Positions 1-11,004 of a stretch of DNA of 64,000 nucleotides are shown here, piece by piece. The notes beneath the pieces were generated by a model, which worked only from the letters and a program-made list of their open reading frames with translations, did no database searches and had not been told where the DNA came from. Position 1 is the first letter of the stretch. Each line of letters opens with the position of its first letter. The stretch is from assembly GCA_021234155.1 (NCBI GenBank), contig JAJEKV010000034.1, positions 7,854,028-7,918,027 on the forward strand. Reading direction: 5' to 3'. The stretch comes from Isoetes taiwanensis. Taxonomy: Eukaryota; Streptophyta; Lycopodiopsida; Isoetales; Isoetaceae. The position numbers were made by a program, and so were the translations under genes.

Positions 1-1686
1 CGGGCTCCATTAGCTGCGTTGAAGGTAACTTCCCTCTTCTCGCAGTCTATGTTGGCTTTTGCGGATGCCAAGAATTCCATACCAACAATGAGGTCATATT
101 TACCAATGTCCATCAATTCGGCACCCAAAGCCACTGGTGCACCTGGCAACTGCATCTTAAGATTGATGCGACGGCCATGAGTATGCCTGACCTTACCACT
201 GGCTAGAGTGACAGGCCTTGGTCGAGACCTTAATGTTTCAAGCTGTAAGACCTGAGCCATTCTAGGGGAAGCAAAATTATGTGTACTTCTCGTATCCATA
301 AGAATTACAAAAGGCTTACTGTCTACTTGACCTATGGTGGAAATGATAGCAGGCTGACTTTCGGCATTGCCGGTTTCTATAGCTGCAAGAATATGAGACG
401 CACCATGAATATACTCAGGAGCCTCGTCCTCGACAGGTAAGGTTGACTCGTGGTCGTCCCAATCGAGGTCGGCCATGGCCAGCTGGGCAGTCTGCGTAAC
501 ATAAGGACAGTTGTGCATAAAGTGCCCGGGTCGCATACACCTGTAACATGCCTTATCCCGGCGGAGCTGTTCTCGGGCCTCCTTAGGAATAGACTGTAAG
601 AGGCTTCGTACTTCCTTGCCGACATTGCTCTGTTTGTCAGCTGTGCTGAAAGTAACTTTCTTTTCCGGCCGGCTATACGAGTTCTGTTGAGAAGGGCCCG
701 GACTTGGCGAACGGGATTTGTATGGTGTGGCTGGCCGGGGCTGCGAATAAGGAGTAGGACGCGGATACTGATTTCTTGGTGTGTCCTCCTCGAGACTCAA
801 TGCCTTAGCCTCAGCCTCCGCAACTAATTTTGGGTCTATGGCTTTAACCATCCGTTTAATTGATGGGGCCAACCCTTCAATATAACCCTCTACGGCTCTC
901 TTTTCATTCATTCCTGGAACATACAGCCTCAAGCGCATAAACTCATCAGTGTAAGCCTGGACCGACATACCCTTCTGTTCCAATCTATAGAAGGTCTGAA
1001 TCTGCTGGCATTTGTGCGCACGAGGCACATAATGCGACTTGAACGCCTTGGCAAACTTCCTGAAGTTGCATCTGCTCCTGTCCAGATGCTTGGCCCGGGC
1101 ATAGCCCTTCCACCAAATCACGGGCAGCTCACAGCGTAAGGTTGGTGGTGGCAACCTTTCCTGTATCCTTTTCCGTCATGCCATAAGACTTCCCGAACTC
1201 CTTCATTTCGTCCAACCAGGACTCTGCATTCAGTCCGCCTCTGGATTTTCCATCAAACTGGGCCAATTTCCTATTCTTTCATATGCTAGTTATGGCGGTA
1301 TCAACCGTCTTACGGTACTCCTTATCCCGACGCTTTGCATGGTCCCCAGCTGATACCGATGAACCAGAAGACCCCGAAGTGGTTGAACGTGAGGAAGTGG
1401 CACTATCCTTAGAGGAACTTCGGTGACGCTTAGCATGAGGCCTCCTCGGTGCAGGTACAGGACTAGCTCCAGGGGGAGATGGCTGTTGTGCAGGTGGACT
1501 CGGTGGTAGCAGAGGTAACTCGGGTCCATCTTCCTGGGTTTGTTGAGGTGGGTTCGCATGCAGTACATAGGCCTGTAATTCGCCTAACTGCCTTTTCATT
1601 ATCATCAGTTCCTGTTCATGAGTCAGCCTACTGGCATTGGAGGGTGTCTGCCAAGCGGCGTTACGGGCACCGTCTAAATTGAGCAT
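1..1686 (-). pseudogene. gag-protease of the Ty3/gypsy element, decayed and cut by the window edge
   Basis: Starts at ATG 1686 with a Pro/Ser-rich N-terminus, followed by a Retrotrans_gag-like region (1280-840), a CX2CX4HX4C zinc knuckle near 560-500 (CYRC, GH, C) and a retropepsin-like region at 300-1. Three lesions are visible. A TGA at 1279-1281 interrupts an otherwise continuous frame, and a CGA to TGA change would explain it. A one-base frame change sits near 1137. The protease active site reads D-T-R where the family has D-[ST]-G. Downstream, LIVGMEFLASANIDCEK matches the usual end of a gypsy protease. Gag forms the particle and protease cleaves the polyprotein; neither could work from this copy. 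Confidence 0.85.
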
Positions 1687-1919
1687 GAAAAAGGTATAAG
1701 CATATTTATAACAGATAAATTCTTACAAATTGTAGCATGTCGAACAAAGGAGTAGAGAGAGAACACAAAGGGAATTTATTATTATAAGAGGAAAAACTTT
1801 CCTATTACAGTCTCACACCAAAAGTTGGTCAGGAGTATTATACAAAGATAACATGATACAACTGGAACTTAGAGTGAACTCACAAACATCATAAAAAAAC
1901 GAAACTAGAAAGATCCGGC

Positions 1920-2392
1920 CTAGGGGTTCGCAAAGGGGTACAGAATTGAATAGCGAACACTCTCACGCACAGCCCTAACGAGCTTGTAGTGTGCCCAGGC
2001 TTGGACAATCACTGGTTGGTATTCCCATGTTGGGCTAACAATGAGAAGGTTGAAAAGCCTTCGCAGAGCATAGAAGAGTTGCCATAGGTGGTCGTTGGCG
2101 TCCTCGAAAGCCTCGTGCCTGGTCATGCTCCAATAGTCCCAGGTACGGCACAGCGTTTGCTTGAGGTCCTGGAAAGCTCTGTCCCTAAGGATGTTAACTA
2201 TCTCCAACCCTTTGTCAGGATCATAGGGTTCCCCTGGTGGCGGGGGTTCCATCTCATAGCCTTCATCCCATTCTGGATATTCTCCATATCTTTGGCCATA
2301 GTCCTATTCGGGCGGCCCTGGATCCTCCCTCCGAATCATGCCGGTAATCCTCTCCTCATATTCCCAAAGGGTCTCCTCTGCAAGACAATGAC
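1920..2392 (-). pseudogene. Extra ORF C of the Ty3/gypsy element, unknown function
   Basis: A 110-codon ORF opens at ATG 2252. The same frame extends upstream to about 2392 (…ETLWEYEERITGMIRRED…), interrupted by one TAG after a PPE tripeptide, so this looks like a slightly longer protein with one nonsense mutation. It is acidic at the N-terminus and rich in aromatic residues and Arg in the second half (WDYW, LFYALRRLFN). A splice-acceptor-like TCTTGCAG lies at the upstream end of the open stretch. I recognise no domain. It sits between ORF B and gag, transcribed in the same direction. Confidence 0.45.
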
Positions 2393-2601
2393 AATGAATA
2401 TAGAACATTCTGTAATTCCCTTATATTCCAAACGCCACTAATTAGAAGAAGACAGCATGGGAAGAACCAATTCTCAATTATATTCATTTTAGACAGTAAT
2501 CACAATTAATAAGAGAAAGGGTGTATTATATTATAAAATGGCTAAAGTATTTGCCAAACCAAAACTGTACACAGTACAAAAAAAATGCGTAGTACAATTA
2601 T

Positions 2602-4002
2602 TTAGGAACTAGGTCCTCCCTCTTCATCCGTAGGCCTAGGAGGTGGTGGAGGCGGTCGGTGTCGCAGTAGAGTCACCCCGGGGTCCACTGTGGTAGCCGC
2701 AATAGATGCAACCTCTGGTGGATAGGCAACGGCCAATGGGGCTGCCGTAAGGAGCTTCATGCTCATCCAGGGCGCAATATCCTGACCTAAGGCCGTCAGG
2801 GCAAGATCCCGTCGCACGAGTACATAAGTAAACGTACGATAGGGGAGCTTCTTGTGCCCGGCCAGTGTAGAGAGAGCACGGAGGGCCCACCATGAAGCTT
2901 CAGCCTCCGGCCCTAAATCCCGGGCTATAAAAAGGACTTGCCCCTGTCGAAAGGCTGACAAAAAGAAATGGGTAAGGTGGTTGCCCGATACCTTCCCTTG
3001 CGGGGTCTCTGATGTGGCCACCTCCTTATCCAAATCCATGGAAACCTCCTCTTCCTTAAGTTCTTGCTGCTCCTCCTTCACATGAGCAGGGTTATGATAT
3101 AAATCCTCTCCCTCGTCATCCGAACCCGAGGGAACCTCAACCATATTGATATTTGGGACGTGAGGTCCCATAGCCGTGAAGGCATCTGGTGAGGGCTGAG
3201 AGGCCGGCTCCTGCATCACGAAGTCCCAAAGCCGTAGCAATGTCTCGGCGGGTTCGATAGTCTCCTGGCGGAACTGGAGCAGCTGCTGCACCTCCGGAGG
3301 TAGCTCAATAGAAGTGAAGTCGATGAAGTCATCCATACAATACTCTGCAAGCTCATAAAGCATGTGGTCTTTACGCTTGCGCCTAAATCCAGCCACCATG
3401 TGATAAGTCCAGATAATATCATCCAGGAGAAGATATTCTTGCCCTTGGTGATAGATAACTGGAAGGGCATCCAGCCCTGACAAGCCTACAGCTTGCTCCC
3501 GGCGCGGTGGCAGCTCTTCCGCTAGCTGTTTCCAACGGGCGAAGTCGCCCATGCCTATGTGTTCGTCTTCCCCCTCCTCTGAAGACTCAGGCAGTTTGCC
3601 TTTCTCTACAGGCAAGGTTTCATCCTCGACGTATTGGTCCATGAGGATAGCTAGGGCGAAGGCGACCTCAAGGTATTGCCGCCCCTGATGCTGCACAACG
3701 GGCAGGTGTTTGCCCCATCGGAGCTTTCCCTTCAGCACATCATATGCATGAGTGTCCCCTCCTAACATCTCCCGGACTACTTCCCGCTCCATATATAGTT
3801 GGGGAGGATCCCCAAGAGGAATACACAGAGGGAGCATCTCCTCCCTGTAGAAATCTAGAAATCCGGCATAATCTGGATGCCGCAACATGTTGGCAAGGAG
3901 GTCTAGGCGCTGGCAGAGCAAGGGCCGCAGCAGGTCGAAAGGGACTTGCGGATCCCATTGCTCTCCGTCATGGTACCAGGCGATAAGGTCAGCGGCGGCC
4001 AT
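2602..4002 (-). CDS. Extra ORF B of the Ty3/gypsy element: 466-aa acidic protein
   Basis: Open from an upstream ATG at 4044, but ATG 4002 (MAAADLIAWYHDG) is the more natural start, because the 14 residues before it look non-coding. No stop or frameshift is visible. Features: an N-terminal helical part, two similar blocks around 'LPVVQHQGRQYLEVA' and 'LPVIYHQGQEYLLLDD' that look like an internal duplication about 110 residues apart, acidic stretches (SSEEGEDE, SGSDDEGED, KEEQQELKEEE) in the middle, and a Pro-rich C-terminus. I recognise no family. Its place directly after the histone-fold ORF and its acidic runs invite comparison with histone chaperones, but that is speculation: acidic runs alone are weak evidence. 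Confidence 0.6.
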   Translation of the reverse strand: MAAADLIAWYHDGEQWDPQVPFDLLRPLLCQRLDLLANMLRHPDYAGFLDFYREEMLPLCIPLGDPPQLYMEREVVREMLGGDTHAYDVLKGKLRWGKHLPVVQHQGRQYLEVAFALAILMDQYVEDETLPVEKGKLPESSEEGEDEHIGMGDFARWKQLAEELPPRREQAVGLSGLDALPVIYHQGQEYLLLDDIIWTYHMVAGFRRKRKDHMLYELAEYCMDDFIDFTSIELPPEVQQLLQFRQETIEPAETLLRLWDFVMQEPASQPSPDAFTAMGPHVPNINMVEVPSGSDDEGEDLYHNPAHVKEEQQELKEEEVSMDLDKEVATSETPQGKVSGNHLTHFFLSAFRQGQVLFIARDLGPEAEASWWALRALSTLAGHKKLPYRTFTYVLVRRDLALTALGQDIAPWMSMKLLTAAPLAVAYPPEVASIAATTVDPGVTLLRHRPPPPPPRPTDEEGGPSS

Positions 4003-4212
4003 GGCGCTAGAAGGGAGGTGAGAGGAAGAGAGACACCCTAACAATTGAAATGAACTTTAAAAGTTCTTTTAACTCCTTTTATTTAAGTTGACGTCAGCAA
4101 TTCTTTTCATATTTAATACGAAAAAAATTAAATTTTTAATACAAAATAAAAAGTTTTTTTTTTTTTCATTAAACGCAAAAAATATGTACAATACGGAGCC
4201 CATCAAAATATG

Positions 4213-5453
4213 CTAAGGATGCTCCCCCCGAATCCTACGGGCGAGGGCTAAGTCCTTTGTCATAATGGTAACTCTCTTTGCGTGAATCGCGCAAAGGTTA
4301 GCGTCACCAAAAAGTGCCACCAAGTAGGCTTCAGCAGCCTCTTGGAGCGCCAAAATTGCAAAGGTCTGGAAACGGAGGTCGGTCTTGAACTGCTGCGCGA
4401 TCTCCCCAGCCTCTGGAAGGGTAGCTTCCGTATCAGAAGCTGTGTGGACTTCTGGAACTTGCGGATTTCCCGCAAGGCCACAGTGCCGGGGCGGAACCTG
4501 TGAGGTTTCCGTTGCGGAGCAGGGTTGGTTGGCGGCCCCCTTGGTGCGGGCACGGTCTTGGCCCCAACGGCTGGCCGGGATGCATCCACCCGCTCCTGTC
4601 TCCGACTGGAGCTCGTGTTCTTGCCGAAAGCTCCGACAGTCTTTAATTTGTCCTTATATTGACTGCCGGATTTTCGGGCAACGGATTTCTTCCGGTGCTT
4701 CACAGTTACATGCTCTGTCGGGATTGGGCCCGACCCACTCCCAGTTGCCCCTCCGTCCTGCGGGTTCAGCTGGTCCTGCCGAGCCCTTTCCTCCTGTTCA
4801 AGTCTATCCCGTTCCTCCCGGGCTCTCCTCAGATCTTCTTGAACCTGAGCGAAGTGTTGTGCTGCGCTTCGGCGAAGAAGTTCAGCATGGTACCGCTGAG
4901 GCGGCAGACCCATATCGATCTGTATGGTCGTCAGATAATCTATGCTGATATCGGGGATTTCTCCCCAAATAAAACTGTGGTTATCCTCGTCCCAACGGTA
5001 TGGGGGAACCTCAATTGCCCTGCCATCTATGACGGCAAAGCCGTCCCCGAGGTACCGGTACTCTCTTCCCCTAGCCGCCGTATCTGCCCGCTCTATCTCC
5101 CGATGGTCATCCTCCTTGGTCAAGCCTCTGATGCGTTCGGCTTCTGCCCTGGTGTCCTCCTCCTCGGTATGCCCCTCTTGTTCAGGAGGATAGAACTTGA
5201 TCAGCATCATGACCATGTCATGTTGCTCGACAATAGTATAAGAGAGCTGGCGAAGGTTCAGCCGGATCAGGAAAGGCTCCAAGAAGTGATAGATAGGATA
5301 GGGGATCCTATCGTTATTCTCAAACCGGTTCACCAACTCATCCAAAAGGATGTCGATGAAAGCCGGGTCTGTAGCCATGTACCGAGCGATCATGGCATAA
5401 ATCTCTACTATGCTGAGGGTAGAAGGGTCCGGGGCGCTCTTGGTATTGGCCAT
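4213..5453 (-). pseudogene. Extra ORF A of the Ty3/gypsy element, with C-terminal histone H3 fold (frameshifted)
   Basis: The frame opens at 5633; ATG 5453 ([10 protein letters not shown]) is the likelier start. N-terminal part (about residues 1-180): unknown, helical. Then a coiled coil rich in Glu/Arg/Gln ([17 protein letters not shown]), a basic tail with an ARKS motif (KKSVARKSG), a Pro-rich linker, and from 4508 a clear histone H3 fold: [30 protein letters not shown], then in the next frame [41 protein letters not shown] and a TAG stop at 4213-4215. The frame break near 4403-4407 fits loss of 4 nt at the Val-Arg codons after FQRL. All helices of the fold are present and loop 1 has ordinary H3 length, not the longer CENH3 form. 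Differences from canonical H3 cluster in loop 1/start of helix 2 and in helix 3. No intron is seen. Confidence 0.85.
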
Positions 5454-5743
5454 AGCGGTAACACTAAGGTCTACGAAGTCGAGCGGTGAGGCGCTGGTGG
5501 CGGAAAAGGCGGCAAGGGAGGCTCTAGGGTCCACAAGACACAAGGGTGAAAAAGCAGAGTCAAGTCCGGTGGCGATGGCGGGCGGCGGCTCTGGCGGTCG
5601 AAGGTGCTGAAGGCAAGGCAAAACAAACAACAAGAAGAAATTTGAACGGCCAGATAACTTTTGAAATTTTAAAAATTTTCTATTAACTTTTTAATTTTAT
5701 TATTATAAAATAATTATACGGCGGAAATACGCGAGGCATACGG

Positions 5744-5920
5744 TCGGGCGCCGGCTGCATTATACGTGCTCCCGCCTCGACTGGGGGTCGTCGAAAAGCA
5801 AGCGGCGCCCGAGTTGACCTTGCGGGGCCGCGTTGACTCCCATCTGTACGGTCGGGCGCCGACTGTATTTTTGGCTCTTCCACCGTGACTGCAAGACGAT
5901 AAAAAGCAAGCGGCGCCCGA
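5744..5920 (-). repeat. Two tandem copies of a GC-rich hairpin in the retrotransposon leader
   Basis: The 10-mer tcgggcgccg (5744-5753) pairs perfectly with cggcgcccga (5803-5812). The same pair recurs exactly 108 bases on (5852-5861 and 5911-5920), each with about 49 bases of loop. The loops have diverged while the stems are identical. The stems contain the self-complementary GGCGCC. The position, between primer-binding site and first ORF, is where retroelement packaging and dimerisation signals normally lie. Confidence 0.7.
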
Positions 5921-6226
5921 GTTGGTTTTCGGGCCTGCCCTTGACCATTTTTCGCCTGGAGACGACTGTTCTAGGGTAATTTAACTACGCCCGATCCAAT
6001 GGAACCACCTTCTCCGTCATTTGAGCTACCCACTGACATTTACAATTCTTCCAATCCTGGGCCCTCCAGTCGCCCTATCCTCTTTAAAGCTACAATTTCT
6101 TAATTTAACCTAACACCGAACCAAACATCAAAGAGGACTAACAACACCTTAACTTAGCCTCCTCCTAACTACCGTACTACGGGTTAGTGTTTGGCCAGTG
6201 CTATGATTTCGAGCAATCGAAATCAC

Positions 6227-6239
6227 GGCTCTGATACCA
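6227..6239 (-). other. Primer-binding site, initiator-Met tRNA type
   Basis: On the reverse strand this reads TGGTATCAGAGCC, the standard plant retrotransposon PBS complementary to the 3' end of tRNA-iMet. It lies one base from the candidate LTR end (…GTCACA) and fixes the orientation of the element. Confidence 0.9.
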
Positions 6240-6240
6240 C

Positions 6241-7173
6241 TGTGACGCTCCCTGTATATATACGACCCCCGGTCATATACATACGGGGACTTTCCCCTCC
6301 CATGGCGACCATCTCGCCACGAGCAGGGCCCTCCATCTAACCTGGGCCGTCTACATAGAGACGCTCAGGTGAAGGACACGGAGGGGTCATTCGGCCCACG
6401 CCTTCGATGGGCGCCTACGTCGCGGAAGCATGAATACAAGGGTTAGCACACAGCATAAATCACATATAAATAACCACCACGAAGGGTGGCGCATCCATCC
6501 AAATACCAACGGCAAAGAATATGCATCTAAAACTAAGAAAACACCCAAACCTCAGGTTCTACCCCGGCTCAGACTCCAGTGAGGATCGACTGACGGTTGG
6601 GCCTCAAGAGATCAGCAGACCGAGTCTTGGCATGGCGTTGGCTGGCATAGAACATCGGCTAGGGTTGTCCACTCCATCCGCCCCTCCTGTGCACACTTTG
6701 CAGATGGGTCGATTCACGCTATGGCTTCGCTATAGCCTTCCGGAGACGCAGTCTCAAGGTATCACCCTTTGAGCCTACTCCAGGTTCATGACACCTGGTC
6801 CGATGAGGCAGGTCGGGGAAGCGTCCCCTTCCAGGATCACAGTGGCTCCATGGGTGAGCTAGAGGACACGTGCCGCGTCAGCGACCCCCGCATCCGTACC
6901 CGACTTACTCACCCTAAATCTACTCAAAGTGCATGGTGCCCCATACGGGTCACACCACTACACCCAGGGAGTGTCAGACCCATACCCGGCCCTCCACGTG
7001 ACCGGCTATCAGGCCTAGCCCACTGTAGGAGTCTCAGGAGCCTTTTATGCTCGTGCAAGACTCCACCCCCTACTTCACCACCATGCATGTACACACATCT
7101 AAATATATGGCTGAGATTTAACCCCTAAATTTCAACGGCCAGATGGAAAGGAGCAACCGATGTGTCCCACACA
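6241..7173 (-). repeat. Candidate 5' LTR of the left Ty3/gypsy element
   Basis: The PBS-side end at 6241 is well supported: forward strand starts TGTGACG, one base after the PBS. The outer end at 7173 (…CCCACACA forward, TGTGTGGG in element sense) is chosen only because it gives TGTG…CACA termini. The partner LTR is outside the window, so it cannot be verified. No ORF of note lies within; 6521-7128 reads open in places but resembles nothing. Confidence 0.5.
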
Positions 7174-10100
7174 TCAAAGTGTGTCTATATATATATATAT
7201 ATATAAAATAATGATAATGATATGCTTTAACTTTGACAGCTTGTTCCCTGCATTTTTGTGTACATGAATATGATATTGAATTTAAAGAGGAAAGTGGCAT
7301 ATGCATTGCAAGCATTGGTAAGTACACCAGTAAGTAATAAAAGTCTGCGTAGGGTTTTTAAGTTCAACAAATTCGTATGTCCACAGAAATTTGACCTTTA
7401 AAAGTCCATTTTTGTAGTTGTCTGCCTGTGCTTATGTATTGAAATTTATGTAGCAAGTATTTTACCTGCGCTCATATTACAGTTCACTCATGTTATTTAT
7501 ATTTAGGTTGGATGCATTACAAAGACTTGTACCTCAAGATGGAGTGCATTTAATTTGACATGCAATTTATCTTACTCTCGAGAGGTATGGCCAATTGGTT
7601 TATTGGCTTATTGGGTTTATCGATTATAGCTGTCTCCAGAGAAGTATGATGGAAAAGTTTTTCAGGTCAGTTGCGTACCTTTAAATCTATGTTTCAGATT
7701 AAATTTTGATTCTCTAGGACATGACAAGATAAAGACATTGATTCAAACTATGCATTAATGAGAATATGACAACTCGACAATGAAATGCTGAAGGTCCAGA
7801 CTTGTATCTTTGTATGTATATATAAAGCACATACAAAGCACATTCGCTAAGGGTCCACTACAAATACCGCAACTTAGACTGTTACATGTATATTTACATA
7901 CTCGAAGCATGAAAAGCGTTGTCCATTTGGAACATATAATTGCCCATATGCAGGGTCTGAATGTTCAGTTACAGCAGATATAACAACCCTTGTCACACAT
8001 CTAGTTGATGACCATAGATATGCATAATGGTTGCACTTTCGGTCATCGATATGTGCAGTCTAATCCTTATAATGTTGAAAAACAGAGAAAGAGAGACACA
8101 ACAAAAGATAGCCACTCACCACTTCCCAGCATGCCGTGCATCATACTGCAGTTTCTTTGGATGCAGAGGCCTTAATATGAAATAATATTTTCTTGTTTCA
8201 CACTTTGCCAAGCTAGCTGTTTTCTAAGATCTGGTGGTCCAAATATTAATGTTGTTTACAATAATCGGAAGTAGACTTTCAGGGGCTCATGACACAGTGC
8301 TGGCAGGCGTTGCTGGCAAACCTTGTTCTCCAAGTAAGCATTTTCTATGTTGTAGACTGCAGGCCTTTGCTAGTTATGGGATGGCCAGCAAATGCTCCTT
8401 TGGTTAATGTATTGAAATGAGACGTATTATTTGGCAAGCTTTATGGAGCAAACAAATCGAGCAATCCGCTGAAAAGACAAATTTCATTTATTCTATAGCA
8501 ACAGTTGGCCTGCTGAACACTACTCCTTTAGAACTACTGATGCTTTCAATGCCTATTTCAACTCCATTTTCTTTGTTGATTCCTAAACTTTCCATCCTTC
8601 TTGCTTTTCCCTGAACATACTTGTGCTCTTGTCTAAATTTTGGTCTAGCTTCACTATTTTGGATTATTAACCTGTTGACAGGATTTACGAGCTGAGATAC
8701 CAGTTGGTTGTTCACCTCATGATCTTCTGGAGCAGTTGGACATTTTGGAGGACTGTGAAATTCAAGAATTTATACTTATTTATCTGATACATTTTACAGT
8801 CTTTTTGATAATTTTAAGGGGTCATAGTTCTGTTGTACTATGAGACTCTGTACTGTTGACAAATTTCTATCTTTTGGCATGCTCTTTTATCAAAAGCATA
8901 TTATTTGCTTTGTACTTGAGGATTTATAATTAATGATAAAACCATCTCTTGCTTTCAAAAAAAAAAAAAAAAAGACAATTTACATGGTATGTTTTAGATA
9001 ACGAGGATGTGTGGATATTCATCTCCTACGTAATGTATGGATTCTTTTGGGGCAGTCAGGGTCTCCTCATATCAGTAAGTTGGCATTGCCAAAGGAATAG
9101 GAAATTCTGTCAACTATGCAACTTCGAAGTAATTGATCTGAAGAGCATTTTCTTTCTCTTGCCATTTATGTTATGAAATCAAGGAAAGATCCTGTTGTCT
9201 TTTCTAAGCCTCACCATGTTCAGCAGTTGATGACAAGATCTGACTAGTATATGCCTGCCAGTTCGGCACACTGAGAAGGAGGGTTATAGGTTTATGAAGC
9301 AGAGACAGGACTAAAGGCAAACAGTGATAACCTTTTCTTTACACCTTATCTCGCATCAGAATATGAGCACAATTTTTAGAGCAAGATGGGATAAAATTAA
9401 TTCTTAGTACTTTCAAGGCTAGAAGGATGCTTCTAGATGATAAAGAAGGTAACCAATAACCACCTTTCTTAAGGTGGATGATCTCTTATTCCTACTTACC
9501 TAAAAGCGGTAATAGTTTGTGTGAATCTTAATCCCTAGCTCATTGTTTTTCTGTTTCCTATTTTCAAAGTGGCTAGAGGATAAAATCTAGACGTGGCACA
9601 GATCCTAATCCCATGTTGATCATGTATTATAGGAATTCGAGCTCAACCATGGACTCCAAATCATTGCCTTTGACAGGGCCTAGTCTCAGAACTCGACTCA
9701 TAACTGTTGAGCAACAAAATACATGCTTTTGCATTCTTAAGTAGCTTTACTTTGCTTGCAACTTCCATGTATTTCATGCTATTAAATTCTTAGCAACCTT
9801 CTTTAATTAATAATATCGAGTTCTTTCTTCATATCCTGAACAAAGTTGTCATGCAAAACAATTGACAGTTCCTAAGTTCTTTTGCCCTCCCCTCCCTCCC
9901 CCTCCCCACCCCCCCTCCCCCCTTCTTTCTATTTGGATCCTTCATACATTGTTTCGTAATCCTTGTTCCATGACGAGTACCAAAGATTCCTTCAGGCCAA
10001 TTCTCATAAAGTCGCTTTGATTGACTGTAGAAACATGACTTGGAAGTATAATTTAAGCCACTCCGCCCTCCGGCTATGGAGGGCAACCTGCCGTGTGCAG

Positions 10101-10190
10101 CACCTTTTATTCAGCATCGCGCCGTTCATGGCGCGCGAGCTGAGCCTGAAATTTGGGCTTGGCTGATTCAGGGTTTATTCAGCAGGTAAA
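7174..10190. other. Intergenic, no gene recognised
   Basis: AT-rich, with a (TA)n microsatellite at 7187-7206. Short exon-like pieces bounded by AG/GT occur at about 7506-7588 and 7628-7666 and could be debris of a host gene, but I recognise no protein. A run of 17 A at 8957-8973 could be the tail of a retrocopy. A C-rich tract lies at 9885-9923. Confidence 0.5.
9885..9923 (-). other. C-rich tract, G-quadruplex-capable on the reverse strand
   Basis: At least six runs of three or more C separated by one or two T/A. The reverse strand meets the G3+N1-7 pattern several times over. Confidence 0.55.
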
Positions 10191-10200
10191 CAAATTACGA

Positions 10201-10513
10201 TCACGTAAAAAGCAGGTACACAACATTCTGCCCTTACATCCAATGGGACATCGCCACCGCCACGTGGCAATCTTTCAAAACCAGGATATCCATTTACTTA
10301 CATTCTTTTTTTTTTTTTGCCTAAACATTCTGGTTTTTTGGACGACGTTCTTGGCTCCAACGAATCGCAGCATGACACGTGGCAGCAGAATGTTATGTAC
10401 CTGTTTTTTACGTTGCAACAATATTTCTTTACCTTGCATTCTGTTGTGTCAGCACTGCCTCCGCGCTGACGCACGTCGGCGGTGCTTCCACAACAGAATG
10501 CAAGGTAAAGAAA
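10201..10513. repeat. Nested fold-back (MITE-like) structure
   Basis: Inner palindrome: 10424-10448 pairs perfectly over 25 bases with 10489-10513, with a 40-base loop whose ends also pair (agcac/gcc with ggc/gtgct). Outer inverted repeat: about 10204-10232 (cgtaaaaagcaggtacacaa) pairs with 10381-10412 over roughly 30 bases with a few mismatches. No ORF or target duplication is evident. Two overlapping fold-back units are the simplest reading. Confidence 0.65.
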
Positions 10514-11004
10514 CATTCTTGTACACGTAATGTATACATGAACCCTTCCTAAAACTACAGAATTCGGGAGCTAACAAAATCGAGGCAGTCGTTTGAAACT
10601 CCACACGAAATTTGGAAAGAAATTGGGGGTTTTGCACTACAAATACAATCACAATCTTGCCCTGTTCCAGGAGAAATCTATGCCCTCTTCCCTTTTTTTT
10701 TTTTTGCCCTTTGCAACAAAATTCGTCCTTATTCCTTCCTCTTCCTGATCAATAATCGTCTGCCATGGTATTGGAGGAAAATTAGAGGAAAACAAATTGG
10801 GGAAAGCCATGGTATTCTTCACAAATTGATTGGTAATATTATATAGAATGCAAAGCAAAGATATGGAATTCGATTTGATGCAATGGTCTGGATTTCAATA
10901 AACAACATATGATCGGTACTACAAAAGAGAAACCTAAATCATACAGAAATTGGCCAAACAGGAAGCGATACTAATGGATTCCAACAAAGGAACCCAAATC
11001 ATAC

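Larger units (their letters stand above)
1..7173 (-). mobile_element. Ty3/gypsy LTR retrotransposon, 5' part, with extra ORFs before gag
   Basis: Reading on the reverse strand, the order is: candidate 5' LTR (7173-6241), primer-binding site (6239-6227), leader with two repeated hairpins, three extra ORFs (5453-4213, 4002-2602, about 2392-1920), then gag and the start of protease running off the left edge. RT, RNase H, integrase and the 3' LTR would lie outside the window, so the class rests on the gag-type zinc knuckle, the protease and the primer-binding site. Coding regions between the leader and gag are known in Ogre/Tat elements, but I do not recognise these as the Ogre ORF1. Several stops and frameshifts show this copy is inactive. 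The right boundary is a guess, because no second LTR or target duplication is visible. Confidence 0.8.

Noticed and set aside
4213-4508. CENH3 identity for the H3 domain
   Set aside because: Loop 1 has canonical H3 length and most of helix 2 and the C-terminus are H3-like; the divergent positions alone do not make it a centromeric variant.
4659-5489. Forward frame of 276 codons
   Set aside because: Antisense shadow of ORF A; no recognisable content.
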